A stretch of DNA of 64,000 nucleotides from Ardenticatenaceae bacterium (GTDB lineage: Bacteria > Chloroflexota > Anaerolineae > Promineifilales > Promineifilaceae): positions 1 through 64,000 of the forward strand of contig JACKBN010000005.1 of NCBI GenBank assembly GCA_020634565.1, read 5' to 3'. A model generated the notes under the pieces. It worked only from the letters and a program-made list of their open reading frames with translations. It did no database searches and was not told where the DNA came from. Position numbers and translations under genes: made by a program. Positions 7,692-17,104 of this stretch are shown piece after piece (within the stretch, counting starts at the first letter, position 1; each line of letters begins with the position of its first letter).

Positions 7692-8969
7692 TTACATCAT
7701 GTCTTTAGTCAATGTTTCCAGGAATTCGTAGTTGGTTCTGGTACCGCGCAAACGCTCCATCACCGCCGAAGTCGCACTGCTGATATCGTAACCGGGCGTA
7801 TCCATCAGGTGGCCCAACATACGGCGCATCATGTACACACGCTGTAATTCGTCGCCAGAGAGCAACAAATCTTCACGACGTGTGCTGGAACGTTCGATAT
7901 CGAAGGCCGGGAAGACGCGACGTTCTTGCAAACGACGGCTGAGCATAAGCTCCATATTACCGGTACCCTTAAACTCTTCGTAAATTACGTCATCCATACG
8001 GCTGCCGGTATCGACCAAACACGTACCAATAATGGTCAAACTGCCGCCAAATTCCAGATTACGAGCTGCACCAAAGAAGCGCTTGGGCGGATACAAAGCT
8101 GTCGGATCCAAACCACCAGACAATGTACGGCCGCTTGGCGAAACGGTCAGGTTATAACCACGGGCCAACCGGGTAATGGAGTCCAGCAAAATCACCACAT
8201 CGCGGCCAGCCTCTACCAGACGTTTGGCCCGCTCCAGTGCCATCTCAGACACTTTACAATGCTGGCGCACCGGCTCATCAAATGTCGAGCTAATTACCTC
8301 GCCATCAATGGAGCGATCCATGTCGGTCACTTCTTCAGGACGCTCACCAATCAATACAACCATTAAATGAATATCTGGATAATTGTTAGAGATACCATTG
8401 GCAATCTCCTTCAATACGGTTGTCTTACCTGCTTTTGGTGGCGACACAATCAAACCACGCTGGCCACGCCCGATGGGAGCGACCAAATCCAGCAAACGCG
8501 TCGAAAGGATATTTGGCTGTGTTTCTAGCTTTAATTTTTGGTCAGGGAAAATTGGGGTTAATGTTTCGTAACGGGGGCGTTTCTTGGCTAAATCAGGGCT
8601 CATGCCATTGACAGATTCAACGCGCAGCAGGCTGTAATATTTCTCGTTATCCTTGGGCGCGCGCACCTGCCCCATGACCCAGTCACCCGTACGCAAACCG
8701 AGTCGGCGAATTTGGGAATTAGAGACGTAAATATCATCTGGGCCGGGCAAATAATTTTTTGCTCGCAAGAAGCCCATCGTCTGTTTGTCGTCGTCTACAA
8801 TTTCTAAAACACCACCACGGAAATCGTATCCCTGGGCTTGAGCGTTGGCCCGCAAAATTTCATAGACCAGCCCTTGCTTTTTCATGGTGCTGAAGCCGGG
8901 AATATCCATATCCCGTGCCATATCTCTCAGTTCGGCAATCTTTTTTGATTCTAATTCGCCAATATCCAT
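7692..8969 (-). CDS. rho: Transcription termination factor Rho
   Basis: The product is 425 aa. The N-terminal helix bundle is followed by the RNA-binding cold-shock-like domain (about 52-120), then the RecA-like ATPase with Walker A SPPKAGKTT (176-184), the Walker B region DVVILLDSITRLARGYN, and the Q- and R-loop segments. Rho is a hexameric RNA helicase that ends untranslated transcripts. The length is normal and no insertion is seen. The gene has its own strong promoter about 410 bases upstream and its own terminator, so it appears monocistronic with a long leader. Confidence 0.97.
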   Translation of the reverse strand: MDIGELESKKIAELRDMARDMDIPGFSTMKKQGLVYEILRANAQAQGYDFRGGVLEIVDDDKQTMGFLRAKNYLPGPDDIYVSNSQIRRLGLRTGDWVMGQVRAPKDNEKYYSLLRVESVNGMSPDLAKKRPRYETLTPIFPDQKLKLETQPNILSTRLLDLVAPIGRGQRGLIVSPPKAGKTTVLKEIANGISNNYPDIHLMVVLIGERPEEVTDMDRSIDGEVISSTFDEPVRQHCKVSEMALERAKRLVEAGRDVVILLDSITRLARGYNLTVSPSGRTLSGGLDPTALYPPKRFFGAARNLEFGGSLTIIGTCLVDTGSRMDDVIYEEFKGTGNMELMLSRRLQERRVFPAFDIERSSTRREDLLLSGDELQRVYMMRRMLGHLMDTPGYDISSATSAVMERLRGTRTNYEFLETLTKDMM

Positions 8970-9387
8970 ACAGTTATCTCCGCGTCACAAAGTTTTGTGC
9001 TTCCTAAAGCACATAAATATCGATCAACGTAGAAGCGACTTGTTTGTCATCATCTAACGTCAACCAAGGGATTTATACATTGGTAAAATTGGGTTTATTT
9101 TGCTTGCACACAGTTTGGGATTGAGCATGAAGTTTAATTGGTTCCAACAATGCTAAACAGGGGAACGGTTGATGCGTTGCACCCAGATGCCCCACAAACA
9201 GGGCTTTCAATTGATTCTAATTTGAATATCTGATTCTCAAAAAACGGCTGAAAATAATTAAACAATTACTTTTTGGCTTCCACAAATTCAGGGGAATTTC
9301 AGTGCAGGCTAAATATCGATATAAGGTATTAACTATCAGTTATATTAATTAGGGAGTTTACAAGGCGTCCTTATTATGGGCCAGAAA

Positions 9388-9416
9388 AGTATAGCATGCC
9401 CTTAAAACTCCGTCAA
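9388..9416 (-). promoter_or_regulatory. Sigma-70-type promoter of rho, extended -10
   Basis: On the minus strand, TTGACG (9411-9416) and TATACT (9388-9393) are separated by 17 bases, with a TG one base upstream of the -10 box. Only one base of the -35 box differs from consensus. Confidence 0.75.
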
Positions 9417-9458
9417 TGTTCACGCCAATTTCAATTTTGTGAAGAAATTTGCAGAGCT

Positions 9459-9488
9459 TTAGGTGAAAAACGGCCGTTTCCCACCTAA
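9459..9488. repeat. Hairpin built around an ACGGCCGT palindrome, downstream of fbp
   Basis: TAGGTG and CACCTA arms flank AAACGGCCGTTT. It lies 3' of fbp but has no U-run on the fbp strand, so it may be an mRNA end hairpin rather than a terminator. Confidence 0.4.
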
Positions 9489-9506
9489 AAATCTACCCTC
9501 TAAATA

Positions 9507-10529
9507 TTAGTCGCCGCCGACCAAATCGGAAACAGGACGTTCTTCCTGTAAAAAACGCTCCAGCTGATAAACCAGAGAACGATTGCCCATAAACAACGGG
9601 GTCCGCTGATGCAAATCTTCCGGTTCAATATCCAAAATCGGCGCATGCCCGTTAGACGCATAACCACCTGCCTGCTCAATCAAAAAGGCCAACGGCCCAG
9701 CTTCATACAGCAAACGAATTTTGCCATCTGGCTTGCCCTCTTCGGCTGGGTAACAAAAGACCCCGCCACGCATTAAATTGCGATGAAAATCGGCAACCAG
9801 CGAGCCAATATACCGCGAGGATAACGCCGCCCCGGTGCGCCCTTCGCCGCCTTGCAGCCAACGTAAATAGCGCTTCACACCGGGTGACCAATGTTCAAAA
9901 TAAGCATGATTGACACTGTAATAAGCTGGTGGTTCGGGCAGCCGCATATTTTCATGGGAGAGCAAAAATTCACCCAATTCCGGGTCCAACGTAAAGCCAT
10001 TTACGCCCTGCCCGGTTGTATACACGAGCATAGTGCTGGAACCGTACAAAACGTAGCCCGCAGCTACCAGCTTACGCCCGGGCTGCAATACGTCTTCAAG
10101 CCGGCCGCGCAAATCCCAATCCACACAGCGATAAATCCCAAAAATGGTCCCGATGCTCACGTTGACATCAATATTCGAAGAACCATCCAGCGGATCATAA
10201 ACCAACGCATAGGAGCCTTTCTTGAACTGCTCCGGGATTTCTATTAAATCATCCCGCTCTTCCGAGGCCATCGCACACAAACGCCCGGTGTGGTCGCAAA
10301 TGCGAAAGATGATGTCGTCAGCAAAAACATCCAGTTTTTGCTGTTGTTCTCCCTGAATATTGGTGGCTCCGGCCCGGCCCAAAATATCTGTAAGGCCAGC
10401 CCGATTGGTTTTGTGGGCAATGACTTTGGCCGCCAGGGCGATGTCATAAAGCAAGTTGGTAAACTCGCCACGCGCATAATCTGGCTGGTAATCCAGAATA
10501 AAGCGCTCAATTGTTACAATCTTCGACAT
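9507..10529 (-). CDS. fbp: Class I fructose-1,6-bisphosphatase
   Basis: The product is 340 aa. Metal-binding residues are visible in ASEERDD (E90/E91) and in [13 protein letters not shown] (D112, D115), the class I signature, and the sugar-phosphate-binding lysine and tyrosine region follows. The enzyme removes the C1 phosphate of fructose-1,6-bisphosphate in gluconeogenesis or the Calvin cycle. The ATG follows a GGAGGTAAAGC site. It lies beside the cdsA end of the rpsB block but 99 bases away, so the two need not be cotranscribed. The length and start of the family are intact. Confidence 0.95.
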   Translation of the reverse strand: MSKIVTIERFILDYQPDYARGEFTNLLYDIALAAKVIAHKTNRAGLTDILGRAGATNIQGEQQQKLDVFADDIIFRICDHTGRLCAMASEERDDLIEIPEQFKKGSYALVYDPLDGSSNIDVNVSIGTIFGIYRCVDWDLRGRLEDVLQPGRKLVAAGYVLYGSSTMLVYTTGQGVNGFTLDPELGEFLLSHENMRLPEPPAYYSVNHAYFEHWSPGVKRYLRWLQGGEGRTGAALSSRYIGSLVADFHRNLMRGGVFCYPAEEGKPDGKIRLLYEAGPLAFLIEQAGGYASNGHAPILDIEPEDLHQRTPLFMGNRSLVYQLERFLQEERPVSDLVGGD

Positions 10530-10628
10530 GCTTTACCTCCATGCGGGGTTCTAAATAGTGGGAAATTTTGAAATAGACATCTATTTGTGGGAAATGTTTG
10601 TCTAAATTTTCTTACGTCCAGGAGAAAC

Positions 10629-11447
10629 TCAATCTATAAAAAGAATTGCCAGGTAATAAGCAATGGCTACCGTCCACATCAATGAATCAATCCGATCCAA
10701 GGCTCCACCATGACCAGGGAAAAGTGTGCCAGAATCTTTGACGCCCGCCTCCCGTTTGAGTAAGGAAATACCCAAATCGCCGACCGTGCCAATGGAAGAG
10801 ACTAGCAAGGCGAGTAACAACGCAGGCAGCCATTCAATTCTTAACCAGGAGGCAATAAGCAGGGTAAACAAGGTGCTCAATACAATACCACCCATAAAAC
10901 CTTCAACGGTTTTCTTGGGGCTTAAGCGGGGCGAAAGGAGATGTCTCCCCAGGAATCCTCTGCCAGCAACAAACCTGCCCACCAAATAGGCACCTGAATC
11001 GGCAATCCAGGTGCTAAGCATAGCCAACATGGTCCACTGCCAGGCCATTTCTGGCAAGCCGCGCAATTTGAAAAAATGCCCACACACCCAACCAAAGAGG
11101 ATGAGTCCAGAGATAACAGCGAACCAGTTTGCCGGTACGGTCTTGCTGCTCTTGCTTTCGTACTGCCATAGGGCGTAGGCCGTTATGATCAACAGGCTAA
11201 TGAGCAGGAGCGGGCCAGTCAGGCTATCTTGAGGCCATTGAGCTAAAACCCATTGAACAAGGACAACAGGCACCAACAGCAGCGGCGGCACTTGCCAGCC
11301 GATTTTTTGCGCGATTTGACTGTATTCCAGGGTTGCCAGTAATAGAATGATTGCGAGAGGAATAAAATAAAACCATCCACCAAGGTAGATGAGGTATAAA
11401 GCAAGAGGACCAAGGGTAAATGTTATCAGGGCACGTTGCAGGAACAT
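10629..11447 (-). CDS. cdsA: Phosphatidate cytidylyltransferase
   Basis: The product is 272 aa with about seven to eight membrane helices. The family signature is at the C-terminal end (SPKKTVEGF, then GDLGISLLKREAGVKDSG and HGGALDRIDS), carrying the conserved aspartates that bind metal and CTP. CdsA makes CDP-diacylglycerol from phosphatidic acid and CTP at the membrane. It follows uppS in the standard order rpsB-tsf-pyrH-frr-uppS-cdsA. Confidence 0.95.
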   Translation of the reverse strand: MFLQRALITFTLGPLALYLIYLGGWFYFIPLAIILLLATLEYSQIAQKIGWQVPPLLLVPVVLVQWVLAQWPQDSLTGPLLLISLLIITAYALWQYESKSSKTVPANWFAVISGLILFGWVCGHFFKLRGLPEMAWQWTMLAMLSTWIADSGAYLVGRFVAGRGFLGRHLLSPRLSPKKTVEGFMGGIVLSTLFTLLIASWLRIEWLPALLLALLVSSIGTVGDLGISLLKREAGVKDSGTLFPGHGGALDRIDSLMWTVAIAYYLAILFID

Positions 11448-11505
11448 AATTAGCGGGCTGTGGGATTACGGCCGTTTCTCCAGAAAGTTGTGTACAAATC
11501 CAGGC

Positions 11506-12240
11506 TCAGGATGTTTCGGTCACCAAACCAAAGCGGCGCTCACGCTGATTAAAGGCCACAATGGCCTCATACAGCTCCTCGCGCCCAAAATCTGGCCAAT
11601 AAACCGGGGTCGGATAAAACTCTGAATACGCCGCTTGCCAAATAAGGAAATTGCTAATGCGCAATTCGCCACTGGTGCGAATAACCAGATCAGGGTCCGG
11701 CAGCCCGCGAGTAAACAGATAAGAACTAAACAAGCTTTCCGTCAGGGTCTCAGGTGAAACCTGATCGGCCAACATTTGCCGTACCGCGTGTAAAATTTCG
11801 GCGCGGCCCCCATAGTTAAAAGCCACATTGAGGATAAGCCGGTCGTTGTTTTTCGTAAGCTCAATGGCTTTGTGAACTTTGTCTTGCAGGTCTTGCTCCA
11901 CCCCGGTCATATCACCCAAATGGTGTAGGCAGACGCCCTGAGCGTTCAATTCTGTTAGCTCCTGATCTAAAACGCGGGCAATGATTTTCATCAGAGCACG
12001 AACTTCACGTTCAGGGCGCCCCCAGTTTTCAGTAGAAAATGCATAGATTGTCAGGATTTTTACGCCAAATTCGACACTTGCGTTAATAATTCGACGCAAG
12101 TTTTCAGCCCCTGCCCGATGCCCGGCATGCCTGGGCAAACCGCGCTTCTTGGCCCAACGGCCGTTGCCATCCATGATGATAGCAACATGCTGCGGAATCT
12201 GATACGGTTCTAAATCAAGGGGCTTATCATAATTGGCCAT
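11506..12240 (-). CDS. uppS: Isoprenyl transferase (undecaprenyl diphosphate synthase)
   Basis: The product is 244 aa from ATG 12240. An earlier in-frame codon would overlap frr and adds a basic stretch absent from the family. The catalytic D24 lies in IIMDGNGRWAKKRG, and the substrate-binding RTSGELRISNFLIWQ and EFYPTPVYWPDF are complete. The enzyme adds isoprene units in cis to farnesyl diphosphate to make the C55 carrier for cell-wall glycans. It lies 10 bases after frr and is surely cotranscribed with it. Confidence 0.95.
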   Translation of the reverse strand: MANYDKPLDLEPYQIPQHVAIIMDGNGRWAKKRGLPRHAGHRAGAENLRRIINASVEFGVKILTIYAFSTENWGRPEREVRALMKIIARVLDQELTELNAQGVCLHHLGDMTGVEQDLQDKVHKAIELTKNNDRLILNVAFNYGGRAEILHAVRQMLADQVSPETLTESLFSSYLFTRGLPDPDLVIRTSGELRISNFLIWQAAYSEFYPTPVYWPDFGREELYEAIVAFNQRERRFGLVTETS

Positions 12241-12250
12241 ACTGATCTCA

Positions 12251-12808
12251 CTATACTTCCATAATCTCTTTTTCTTTCGAGACACCTAACACGTCAATCT
12301 GCTTCACATATTTATCCGTTAATTCTTGCAGATCGTCTTGTCCCCGAAAGTAATCATCTTCAGTGATCATGGATTCGTTCTTCATCTCACGTAAATCGCC
12401 CAGGATGTCGCGCCGCACGTTGCGCACAGCCACCTTAGCCTCCTCAATCCGCCGACCAACCAGTTTAGACAATTCGCGACGCCGCTCTTCGGTAAGACGT
12501 GGCAAATTTAAACGAATAATCTTGCCGTCGTTGTTTGGCGTCAATCCCAGGTTGGACTTCAAAATACCGCGCTCAATCGCGGAGATAGAGCTGGCATCAT
12601 ACGGCCGTATGGCCAATTGCTGAGGTTCTGGCACCGAAATAACAGCTAGTTGGATCAAATGCATCGTCTGACCGTACATTTCAACCTCTAACTTTTCTAC
12701 CAGGTGAGGCGAAGCGCGGCCAGTACGATAACCGGCCAAATCTTCTTCTAACGCGATAATGGCACCGTCCATTCGGTTAGCAGCATCCTGCAAAAACTCA
12801 CGTATCAT
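12251..12808 (-). CDS. frr: Ribosome recycling factor
   Basis: The product is 185 aa, the normal length. It shows the two-domain RRF pattern: a first helix, the GRASPHLVEKLEVEMYG strand, then LPRLTEERRRELSKLVGRRIEEAKVAVRNVRRD. With EF-G it splits post-termination ribosomes. A GAGGAGG site precedes the ATG. It is part of the conserved translation and lipid block. Confidence 0.96.
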   Translation of the reverse strand: MIREFLQDAANRMDGAIIALEEDLAGYRTGRASPHLVEKLEVEMYGQTMHLIQLAVISVPEPQQLAIRPYDASSISAIERGILKSNLGLTPNNDGKIIRLNLPRLTEERRRELSKLVGRRIEEAKVAVRNVRRDILGDLREMKNESMITEDDYFRGQDDLQELTDKYVKQIDVLGVSKEKEIMEV

Positions 12809-12925
12809 CTCAACCTCCTCAGGGAATCAGCAGAAAATAAATTGGTTACGCAAGATAGAAAGCATGGCATCCCATTTGGGCTGGCTTTAGCTTATTACCA
12901 TAAGTATACCGACTATTGCCACATC

Positions 12926-13645
12926 TCACACATTGCAAATTGTGGTGCCGATCGATTCCCCTAAAAGATATCGCTTTACGCTGTCTTCCTGCCAAAAATT
13001 CAAAACCACAATGGGCAGATCATTATCCATACAGAGCGAAACGGCCGTACTGTCCATCACCCGCAGCCGCATATTCAAGAAATCAATGTACGAAATCTTC
13101 TCAAAGCGCCTGGCGCTCGGGTTTACTTCGGGATCATCATCATAAATGGCATCCACTTTGGTTGCTTTAATCATCACATCTGCCTCGATCTCCATCGCGC
13201 GCAAAGCGCCAGCCGAATCAGTTGTGAAGTAAGGATTCCCGGTTCCACCACCAAAGATTACTACACGCCCCTTGTCCAAATGCCTCATTGCCCGAAGGCG
13301 AATGTATGGCTCGGCAATGGTACGCATCTCAACGGCCGTTTGCACCCGCGTCACAATCCCTGTCCGTTCCAAGGCATCCTGCAACGCCAGCGCATTCATC
13401 ACCGTAGCGATCATGCCAATATGATCAGCAGAGGCCCGCGCCATCCCCATGGCACTCCCCACAGAACCGCGCCACAAATTACCCCCACCAATCACAATGG
13501 CCACCTGCACACCCAAATCGTAAATTTCCTTTACAACCTGAGCCACTTCAGTTGCCCGTGTCGGGTCGATACCATAACCATGAGGGCCAGCCAGCGCTTC
13601 TCCACCCATCTTAAGCAAAACACGACTATACCGAACTGATGACAT
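12926..13645 (-). CDS. pyrH: UMP kinase
   Basis: The product is 239 aa from ATG 13645. A TTG five codons earlier overlaps the GGAG ribosome-binding site that serves this ATG, so the later start is chosen. The protein shows the amino-acid-kinase fold with KMGGEALAG near the N-terminus, the [11 protein letters not shown] loop, and the C-terminal [18 protein letters not shown] segment of PyrH. It phosphorylates UMP to UDP. The ATG lies only about 35 bases behind the terminator that follows tsf, so its transcription probably depends on read-through. Confidence 0.95.
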   Translation of the reverse strand: MSSVRYSRVLLKMGGEALAGPHGYGIDPTRATEVAQVVKEIYDLGVQVAIVIGGGNLWRGSVGSAMGMARASADHIGMIATVMNALALQDALERTGIVTRVQTAVEMRTIAEPYIRLRAMRHLDKGRVVIFGGGTGNPYFTTDSAGALRAMEIEADVMIKATKVDAIYDDDPEVNPSARRFEKISYIDFLNMRLRVMDSTAVSLCMDNDLPIVVLNFWQEDSVKRYLLGESIGTTICNV

Positions 13646-13681
13646 CTTATTCGTCTCCAATTTGTGTGGCCATGTGACCTA

Positions 13682-13712
13682 AAAACAGGGCGCTCATTGA
13701 GCGCCCTGTTAA
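13682..13712 (-). terminator. Intrinsic terminator between tsf and pyrH
   Basis: On the minus strand, AACAGGGCGCTC and its exact complement around an AATG loop are followed by TTTTT. The stem is strong and perfect. It is well placed to give high rpsB-tsf and lower pyrH-frr-uppS-cdsA expression. Confidence 0.85.
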
Positions 13713-13734
13713 AAAAGAAATTCAAAACTTTTGT

Positions 13735-14331
13735 TTAGTCTTCACCTAATTCGTAGCGGGCAAAGCGTCTCACCACAATATTCTCGCCCGTCTTGCGGAT
13801 GACGTCAGTAATCATATCCTGAATCTTGACCTTGTCATCTTTGACAAACGGCTGTTCCATCAAGCAAAACTCTTCATAGAACTTGCTCATTCGGCCAGAC
13901 ACAATTTTGTCAACCACCTGCTCTGGTTTGCCTTCAGCCAGAGCCTGGTTACGCAAAACTTCAGTCTCACGATTCAGTTCCTCAGTCGGGACCTCATCTT
14001 TGGTGATGTACTGTGGGCTCATGGCCGCGATGTGCAGAGCCAGGTCATGGGCCAGATTGGTGAACTCTTCGTTCCGCGCCACAAAGTCTGTCTCACAGTT
14101 TAGCTCTATCATAACGCCAACGCGGTTACCCGGATGGGCATACAGCTCAATAATGCCTTCACTGGCTTCACGCCCAGACCGTTTAGCCGCCCGTGCCGCA
14201 CCTTTTTCCCGCAGAGAATCTACTGCTTTGTCAAAATCACCATTGGACGCTTCCAAGGCTTTTTTAGCGTCAAGGACACCAGCACCGGTAGCCTCGCGCA
14301 GCTCTTTTACCATTTGTGTCGTAATATTCAT
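13735..14331 (-). CDS. tsf: Translation elongation factor Ts
   Basis: The product is 198 aa, the short form also found in cyanobacteria and Thermus. The signature [20 protein letters not shown] opens the protein (UBA-like domain), followed by the core segment [21 protein letters not shown]-Ts releases GDP from EF-Tu. It lies 20 bases after rpsB and ends at a strong terminator, so rpsB-tsf forms its own unit. Confidence 0.96.
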   Translation of the reverse strand: MNITTQMVKELREATGAGVLDAKKALEASNGDFDKAVDSLREKGAARAAKRSGREASEGIIELYAHPGNRVGVMIELNCETDFVARNEEFTNLAHDLALHIAAMSPQYITKDEVPTEELNRETEVLRNQALAEGKPEQVVDKIVSGRMSKFYEEFCLMEQPFVKDDKVKIQDMITDVIRKTGENIVVRRFARYELGED

Positions 14332-14351
14332 TTTGTTGCTGTGCTCCTAAA

Positions 14352-15254
14352 TTATTCTTCGTCTTCGCTGTCGTAAGCCTCGTCTTCGTCAGTATCAACG
14401 AAATCGGCTTCTTCATCTTCCTCGGCAACTTCCTCGACGTCTTCAGCAGCTTCGCGCATTTTAGCCAGTGTGGATTCACCCAGAAGCACCTCATCATCGA
14501 CATCTTCCATACCATCAAAGCTGGCCCCGTAACCATCAACGTCGGTGATCGCTTCATCCATGTTTTCCTGACGCAGGTTCATGCCTTCAATAGCGGCATC
14601 AGCCATCTTACCCACAATCAGTTTGATGGCGCGAATCGCGTCATCATTGGAAGGAATCAGGTAGTCGATATCGTCGGGATCGCAGTTGGTATCCACCAGA
14701 GCAATGACAGGAATACCGAGGATATTGGCTTCACGTACGGCCGTTTCCTCGTGATTAATGTCTACGATAAAGAGCAGATCCGGCAAGCCTTTCATGGCCC
14801 GGATACCACCCAAGCGAAGGTTGAGCTTTTCAATCTCACGCTCCACCCGCAGACGTTCCCGCTTCTTGAGCAAATCAAAGTCGCCATCTGTCTGGCGTTG
14901 CTCCAGGCGCTTCAAGTATTCAATCCGCTGGCGAATCGTCTGCCAGTTGGTCAGCGTACCACCCAACCAACGTTCATTCACGTAAGGCTGGCGCGCCCGA
15001 GCGGCCTCAACAGCAACCGTGTCTTGCGCCTGGCGCTTGGTGCCCACAAACAAAACGGCACCGCCTTCCGCAACAGTATCACGAATGACATTGTAGGCAT
15101 CTTCAATCATGCCCAGGGTTTGCTGCAAATCAATAATGTGGATGCCGTTTCGCTCCGTGAAGATGTATGGTTTCATCTTGGGATTCCAACGACGAGTTCT
15201 GTGTCCGAAATGCACGCCTGTTTCCAGCAGTGCTTTCATTGAAACAACGGCCAT
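14352..15254 (-). CDS. rpsB: 30S ribosomal protein S2 with a long acidic tail
   Basis: The product is 300 aa from ATG 15254, which opens on the family start [24 protein letters not shown] lies upstream. The S2 core (about residues 5-225) is standard, including the NPKMKPYIF and GTKRQAQD segments. Beyond it runs a tail of about 75 residues made largely of Glu and Asp. S2 is usually 230-260 aa, so the tail is an addition. Its role is unknown; it cannot bind RNA directly, given its charge. Promoter and leader lie upstream. Confidence 0.96.
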   Translation of the reverse strand: MAVVSMKALLETGVHFGHRTRRWNPKMKPYIFTERNGIHIIDLQQTLGMIEDAYNVIRDTVAEGGAVLFVGTKRQAQDTVAVEAARARQPYVNERWLGGTLTNWQTIRQRIEYLKRLEQRQTDGDFDLLKKRERLRVEREIEKLNLRLGGIRAMKGLPDLLFIVDINHEETAVREANILGIPVIALVDTNCDPDDIDYLIPSNDDAIRAIKLIVGKMADAAIEGMNLRQENMDEAITDVDGYGASFDGMEDVDDEVLLGESTLAKMREAAEDVEEVAEEDEEADFVDTDEDEAYDSEDEE

Positions 15255-15528
15255 AGGGGTATATTCTCCTTTGTATGTTTTGTCGCAAACCATGAAAAGA
15301 TTTGATTTGCGCGTCCACATCGTTCATCCAGACAAAGACTTGCATGGCCAACAAATGCGCCACACTGCCAGAGGTTTCTGTGGCAGCACACGCAAATGAA
15401 TACAAGCACATTTTGCCTGTCCCGATGTGTGTTTAATTGGTAATGATTCTTTGGGAATCTAATTGCTGCCCGCACTTATTTACGGGCAACGTGGAATTAT
15501 AACGAAAGTGTTATTTTGCGCAAACTTC
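15255..15528 (-). other. Leader and upstream region of rpsB
   Basis: No gene is seen here. A promoter at 15496-15523 would give a leader of about 235 bases. Its 5' end folds into a hairpin (15468-15487, GCCCGTAAATAAGTGCGGGC). rpsB leaders are autoregulated by S2 in several bacteria; whether this one is cannot be told from the sequence. Confidence 0.5.
15496..15523 (-). promoter_or_regulatory. Sigma-70-type promoter of rpsB-tsf
   Basis: On the minus strand, TTGCGC (15518-15523) and a perfect TATAAT (15496-15501) are 16 bases apart, directly beyond the metK terminator. Confidence 0.7.
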
Positions 15529-15565
15529 AAAAAAGACCTGGCAGGCAGGAAAACCTGCCAGGTCT
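15529..15565 (-). terminator. Intrinsic terminator after metK
   Basis: On the minus strand, AGACCTGGCAGG pairs with CCTGCCAGGTCT and is followed by TTTTTT. It lies just after the metK stop. Confidence 0.88.
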
Positions 15566-15571
15566 GGGTCA

Positions 15572-16798
15572 TTAAGCAGCAACGGCCGTTAACTTCTTAG
15601 CCGCCTCACGCAGAACGTCTGCGCGCTCGGTGCTTTCCCATGGGGCATCAATATCATCACGACCAAAATGACCGTAAGCGGCCGTTTTGCGGAAGATGGG
15701 ACGACGTAAATCTAGGTCGCGGATAATCGCGCCGGGACGCAGATCAAAATGGGCTTCCACCAGCTCCACCAATTGATCAGAAGTAAATTCAGACGTGTCA
15801 AACGTTTCCACGTTAATGCTTACCGGTTCCGCCACACCAATGGCGTACGCCAGTTGCACTTCGCACCGTTCAGCCAAACCAGCGGCCACCAAATTTTTGG
15901 CCACCCAGCGAGCAGCATAAGCGGCGCTGCGGTCTACCTTGGTGCAATCCTTGCCGCTGAACGCGCCACCACCGTGCCGCCCCATACCACCATACGTATC
16001 CACAATGATCTTGCGACCAGTCACACCAGCATCACCCATTGGCCCACCGACAACAAAGCGGCCTGTGGGATTCACAAAGACGCGCAGTTCATCATCAACC
16101 AACTCGGCGGGCAGGACAGGTTTAATCACCTGCTCAATAATCCCGGCACGAATCGCATCATTATCTACGTCTGGCGCATGTTGGGTGCTAACCAGAACGG
16201 TGTCCACACGCTTTGGCTTGCCGTAGCTGTACTCAATGGTCACCTGAGCCTTGCCATCGGGGCGCACCCAGGGCAGCGTGCCGTTACGGCGCACTTCGGA
16301 CAAGCGGCGAGTGAGCAAATGGGCCAGATGAATGGGCAGCGGCATGAGCGTTTCGGTTTCGTTACAGGCAAAACCAAACATCATACCCTGGTCGCCAGCA
16401 CCCAGCGCTTCAATTTCCGCTTCCGAGGTGCCGTTGTTACGATATTCCAGGGCGCGGTCTACGCCTTGCGCAATGTCCGGGCTCTGGCTGGCAATGGCGG
16501 ACTGCACGCCACAGGTATTGCCGTCGAACCCTTTTTCGCTGCTATCAAAACCAATTTCAACCACAACCTGGCGTACCAGCTTGTCAAAGTCAACAAAAGC
16601 GGTAGTGCTAATTTCACCCAGCAGCAGCACGAAGCCGGTTTTTACGGCCGTTTCGCAAGCCACACGAGCATTGGGATCTTGCGTCAGCAGGGCATCCAAA
16701 ACCGCATCGCTAATTTGGTCACACATCTTGTCGGGATGGCCTTCGGTTACAGATTCCGAAGTGAACAAGAGGCTTGGGGCTTTCATAAAAGATGTCAT
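15572..16798 (-). CDS. metK: S-adenosylmethionine synthetase
   Basis: The product is 408 aa. Signatures are [16 protein letters not shown] (ATP and metal), [12 protein letters not shown] and the P-loop-like [16 protein letters not shown]. The enzyme makes SAM from methionine and ATP. The ATG follows a GGAGG site. The gene has its own promoter, SAM riboswitch and terminator, making a self-contained feedback unit in which its product would shut off its transcription. Confidence 0.97.
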   Translation of the reverse strand: MTSFMKAPSLLFTSESVTEGHPDKMCDQISDAVLDALLTQDPNARVACETAVKTGFVLLLGEISTTAFVDFDKLVRQVVVEIGFDSSEKGFDGNTCGVQSAIASQSPDIAQGVDRALEYRNNGTSEAEIEALGAGDQGMMFGFACNETETLMPLPIHLAHLLTRRLSEVRRNGTLPWVRPDGKAQVTIEYSYGKPKRVDTVLVSTQHAPDVDNDAIRAGIIEQVIKPVLPAELVDDELRVFVNPTGRFVVGGPMGDAGVTGRKIIVDTYGGMGRHGGGAFSGKDCTKVDRSAAYAARWVAKNLVAAGLAERCEVQLAYAIGVAEPVSINVETFDTSEFTSDQLVELVEAHFDLRPGAIIRDLDLRRPIFRKTAAYGHFGRDDIDAPWESTERADVLREAAKKLTAVAA

Positions 16799-16867
16799 CT
16801 ATTTACCTCCGATGAACAAGGGTGCATTGCTTCCTAGCAATAGTCACCACATCATATTTTTAGGCAT

Positions 16868-16896
16868 AAAAAAAGCCTCTTGGCAAGCAAGAGGCT
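16868..16896 (-). terminator. Riboswitch-controlled terminator in the metK leader
   Basis: On the minus strand, AGCCTCTTG pairs with CAAGAGGCT and is followed by TTTTTTT. Its 5' arm (CCTCTT) can instead pair with the AAGAGG next to the 3' strand of the riboswitch P1 stem, the usual antiterminator arrangement. Confidence 0.88.
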
Positions 16897-16919
16897 GAAA
16901 AAGTTACATCTCTTCTACC

Positions 16920-17017
16920 TCTTATCTCTCAGCTTTTGCTGACGGACTTAGCACCTTCCCACTTGTGGGGGTTGCTGCAGCTTCACCGGGCCGATCCCTC
17001 TGCTGCTCCTGATAAGA
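16920..17017 (-). ncRNA. SAM-I (S-box) riboswitch controlling metK
   Basis: Read on the minus strand, P1 is CTTATC...GATAAG. Inside are the conserved elements GCAGAGGGATCGGCCCGGTGA, then GCAGCAACC, a P3 hairpin, and AGGTGCTAAGTCC, in the order and spacing of the S-box aptamer. SAM binding stabilises P1 and allows the downstream terminator to form, switching metK off. Confidence 0.95.
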
Positions 17018-17060
17018 TTGTGAATGAATTTTTGCTGTTACGATTGTAACAAGCTGGATG

Positions 17061-17088
17061 AGTATAACGAAATGGTTAAAAGTGTCAA
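17061..17088 (-). promoter_or_regulatory. Sigma-70-type promoter of the metK riboswitch transcript
   Basis: On the minus strand, a perfect TTGACA (17083-17088) and TATACT (17061-17066) are 16 bases apart, starting the transcript about 40 bases before the aptamer. Confidence 0.85.
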
Positions 17089-17104
17089 GCAAGAAACGGC
17101 CGTT

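Larger units (their letters stand above)
8970..9506 (-). other. Long AT-rich leader of rho; no gene seen
   Basis: These 537 bases hold no credible ORF. They carry a strong minus-strand promoter at 9388-9416, so about 410 bases would be transcribed ahead of rho. A small GTGCTT/AAGCAC hairpin lies near 8997-9012. The 10-mer AAATATCGAT occurs twice (near 9014 and 9310). In other bacteria rho is controlled by early termination in its leader; a similar role here is inference. Confidence 0.55.

Noticed and set aside
9459..9488. Intrinsic terminator of fbp
   Set aside because: The hairpin is real, but the T-run lies on the wrong side for fbp.
16332..16898. Long plus-strand frame opposite metK
   Set aside because: It has no homology that I recognise and lies wholly antisense to a complete metK gene and its terminator.
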